The translations under genes and the position numbers were made by a program. The notes under the pieces are model-generated. The model was not told the DNA's origin. It did no database searches and saw nothing but the letters and a program-made list of their open reading frames with translations. From Otis tarda (lineage: Eukaryota > Chordata > Aves > Otidiformes > Otididae), in contig CM048575.1 of NCBI GenBank assembly GCA_026413225.1, forward strand, positions 3,748,001 through 3,812,000: a stretch of DNA of 64,000 bases, in the 5' to 3' direction. Of the stretch, positions 61,851 through 64,000 are shown piece by piece (positions within the stretch are counted from its first letter, which is position 1; the number at the start of each line of letters is the position of its first letter).

Positions 61851-64000
61851 ACCAAAAACTAATATCTCTTGGGGGTGTTACTAGCTGCATTATTGGGCTA
61901 TTATGTGTTGCTTTGACCCTTGTCTTGGACATTCCCAGATGTCAATTTTAACTGGCAAGTCATGACATTAATCTTCTGTTGCATCTGAGCCATTCTGTAC
62001 CCCAATGAAGAACATTTGCTTCTCAAGAAAAGAGAGAAACAAACGGATTTAAACTTTCTCTAAAGAAAACTATTGCCGGACCTCTAAATATCCAAATCAA
62101 ATACGTTGCTCATACTTGATTTACAACGTTCTAAACACAGATTATTGAGGAAGTTAAACTTAAGTGGTCATACTCCTCCCTTTGTCTTCTATTCCTGTCT
62201 GGTGTCTCTCAAGTGTATGATGTCAGAATGTGAACAGAACGATGAGCCTTCCCACGCTTTACTGTCGTGGGTCTGGTATATAATTGCATGGTTTGAATTT
62301 TGACCTGAATTGAAGTGAGGATATATATCTGGTTCTCAAAAATTAGCTGGCCGCTGTGTCAGACTCTTCCTTTCCAATTAATAGAATTGGTCATAAATAA
62401 TTTAAAGTGCTTTTCAGAGTTAGTATTTAGTATGTTGAAGTCCTTTTGGTGGTGGTGGGGTTTTTTGTTTTGTTTGTTTGTGTTTGTTTTGGGGTTTTTT
62501 TTTGTGTGGTGGTTTTTTATTTATTTATTTATTTTTAACTTTGTAAAGTTAATGGGGCCAAATCCTATCGTCTCTGTTCCTTACGTGAGCAGTGAAGTCA
62601 GAGGGGTATTGCCTGGGTATATGTTTCAGGCTTTTGCTTGTGGTTAAGAATCTGGCTTGTAATTTTGTTTTAATACAAGGATTTGCTGTCCTATCAGTGT
62701 GACTTCATAGTAATTATACAGCTTTTGTGGTATTGAGCAGAACCCTATAGTCCCAATACGTATTTTACTTTTCAGTAATCATTGTAAAGGAGCTTTGGTA
62801 CAAGGGAGCTTAATTGGAATCAAATTTAAAGTATTCTTCATCCTGGAAGCAAGATACTGTTCACATACTGCATGTTTTTAATGTTCCCCCAGGAGAGATG
62901 AAGTGCCAGTGCATGCTTATGGGGGTGCGGGGAGGAAGTGAGACACTTCAGTTAGAATGCTTGCAAAACGACTAAGGAACAAAAATATTAAAATTGTCTT
63001 CCTTGAGAATTGTAAAACTGCATCTTGTATTTCTGCCCAGGTCACCATTTATCCTAATGTTTTTATTGAATATGAGAAGTGAGCTATGCATTTTTATAAT
63101 GGAAAATTAAAATCAGTAGAAGTATATTTACAAGATATACTAAGTTCTTCAATTTACGATGTTTATGGATTCTCAGATTCGCCATTTAAATTTGCAGCAG
63201 TGCTTTACTGAATCCTTAGAGATAATGCATACTACAACTTTCTCGAGTAGTGGTTTATACTGAACTTGAAGAACTTAAGAAATTTATTGGAAAAAAATTG
63301 GTGAACAAAGATACTGTAGCACAGGGGAAAAATCCACCGTGCCTGATGACAGATACTCAATAATTTTGCACTCTCAGCACAATTTTGATACATAGAGCAA
63401 AAAATAAATTTAAATTTACTCTCGTGCATCTCTCTTGATCTTTTCTTCAGTATTACTTAGCAAAAATTCTCTTGTTGGAAATCGATTTCAACTCGCAAAC
63501 CAATATTAAACATTTGAATGTCCTGCTGGCGTTGGAGAAGGAGCCATGCAATGGGATTTTAATAATCATTTGATCACTCATTTATAGCAGTTGTTTAAAT
63601 GTCTGTATTGATAAGGTGTTTAACTTAAAAATAGGAAGTAGATTGCCAGATTCCTAGCAATTCCAAAACTTAGGCAAAAGATTTTTACAGCTGTTGTGTT
63701 ACTGTAGACTTACTTTCACGTTATTAACAAAATCCGTTTACTAAACTTAGCTTTTAATCTTACTAATTCATTAAATATAGTCTGCATTTTTTTTCAAAGC
63801 ATTAAAGGTTTAATTTTTTTGTAGAAATTGTTTATTTTCAGGACTCAGCTTCTGTAGTCTATTTATAGAAAGAATGACAACTACATTGCTTAAACTTTTT
63901 CAAAATCAGCTCTTAGGTAGAAGATCACCACATGGTGACTCTGTATAGAAACACTTCTTGTCCCATCTGCATTTGGACATGAAGCCCACTTCTGTATTTT
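61851..64000. other. Downstream of HNRNPR, no gene recognised
   Basis: AT-rich sequence with simple repeats and a further AATAAA at 63403-63408. It may include a longer HNRNPR 3' UTR form, but nothing here proves that. Confidence 0.5.
62459..62536 (+). repeat. T/G-rich and TTTA simple sequence
   Basis: Alternating T runs and G (TTTG units), then GGGG, then TTTA repeats, downstream of HNRNPR. Confidence 0.85.

Noticed and set aside
1..64000. CRISPR arrays, operons, phage or plasmid features
   Set aside because: None seen. Spliced genes, CpG islands and CR1 elements show this is vertebrate nuclear DNA.

Overview
The window looks like a gene-dense piece of a bird chromosome. Three vertebrate genes are split into short exons with GT-AG introns, two promoters sit in CpG islands, and several fragments of CR1, the usual avian LINE, are present. 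No prokaryotic features (operons, Shine-Dalgarno sites, CRISPR) were seen. The intron-exon structures below come from reading splice junctions and checking reading phase by hand. The gene names rest on remembered similarity to the vertebrate families.

Layout: 1-14.6 kb has no gene I can recognise. It is moderately GC-rich and holds an old LTR-retroelement-like block with a 39-bp tandem repeat (about 4.44-5.51 kb). From 14.63 to 26.26 kb on the minus strand lies DNAJC8 (9 coding exons, 251 aa), a spliceosome-associated J-domain protein. Head to head with it, 387 bp from start codon to start codon, is ATP5IF1 (3 exons, 115 aa), the mitochondrial ATP synthase inhibitor. The two share a CpG-island promoter with a perfect NRF1-type palindrome, three CACGTG boxes and a G-rich hexanucleotide repeat. 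From 27.4 to 36.0 kb is an intergenic stretch with one probable LTR (about 32.4-32.85 kb). A second CpG island (35.6-36.96 kb) starts HNRNPR on the plus strand: a 5' exon, a 6.2-kb first intron, then ten coding exons (42486-60482, 633 aa) giving an N-terminal acidic domain, three RRMs and an RGG/Tyr-rich tail. The HNRNPR 3' UTR has poly(A) signals at 61139 and 61826. Nothing recognisable follows to 64000.

Two of the genes (DNAJC8, HNRNPR) act in pre-mRNA processing, and ATP5IF1 in mitochondrial energy control. They are housekeeping genes sharing CpG-island promoters, not a dedicated pathway cluster. I found no convincing new biological system. The observations most worth checking are an in-frame upstream ATG in HNRNPR exon 1 that would add an arginine-rich N-terminus, the architecture of the DNAJC8/ATP5IF1 bidirectional promoter, and the placement of HNRNPR directly next to ATP5IF1.
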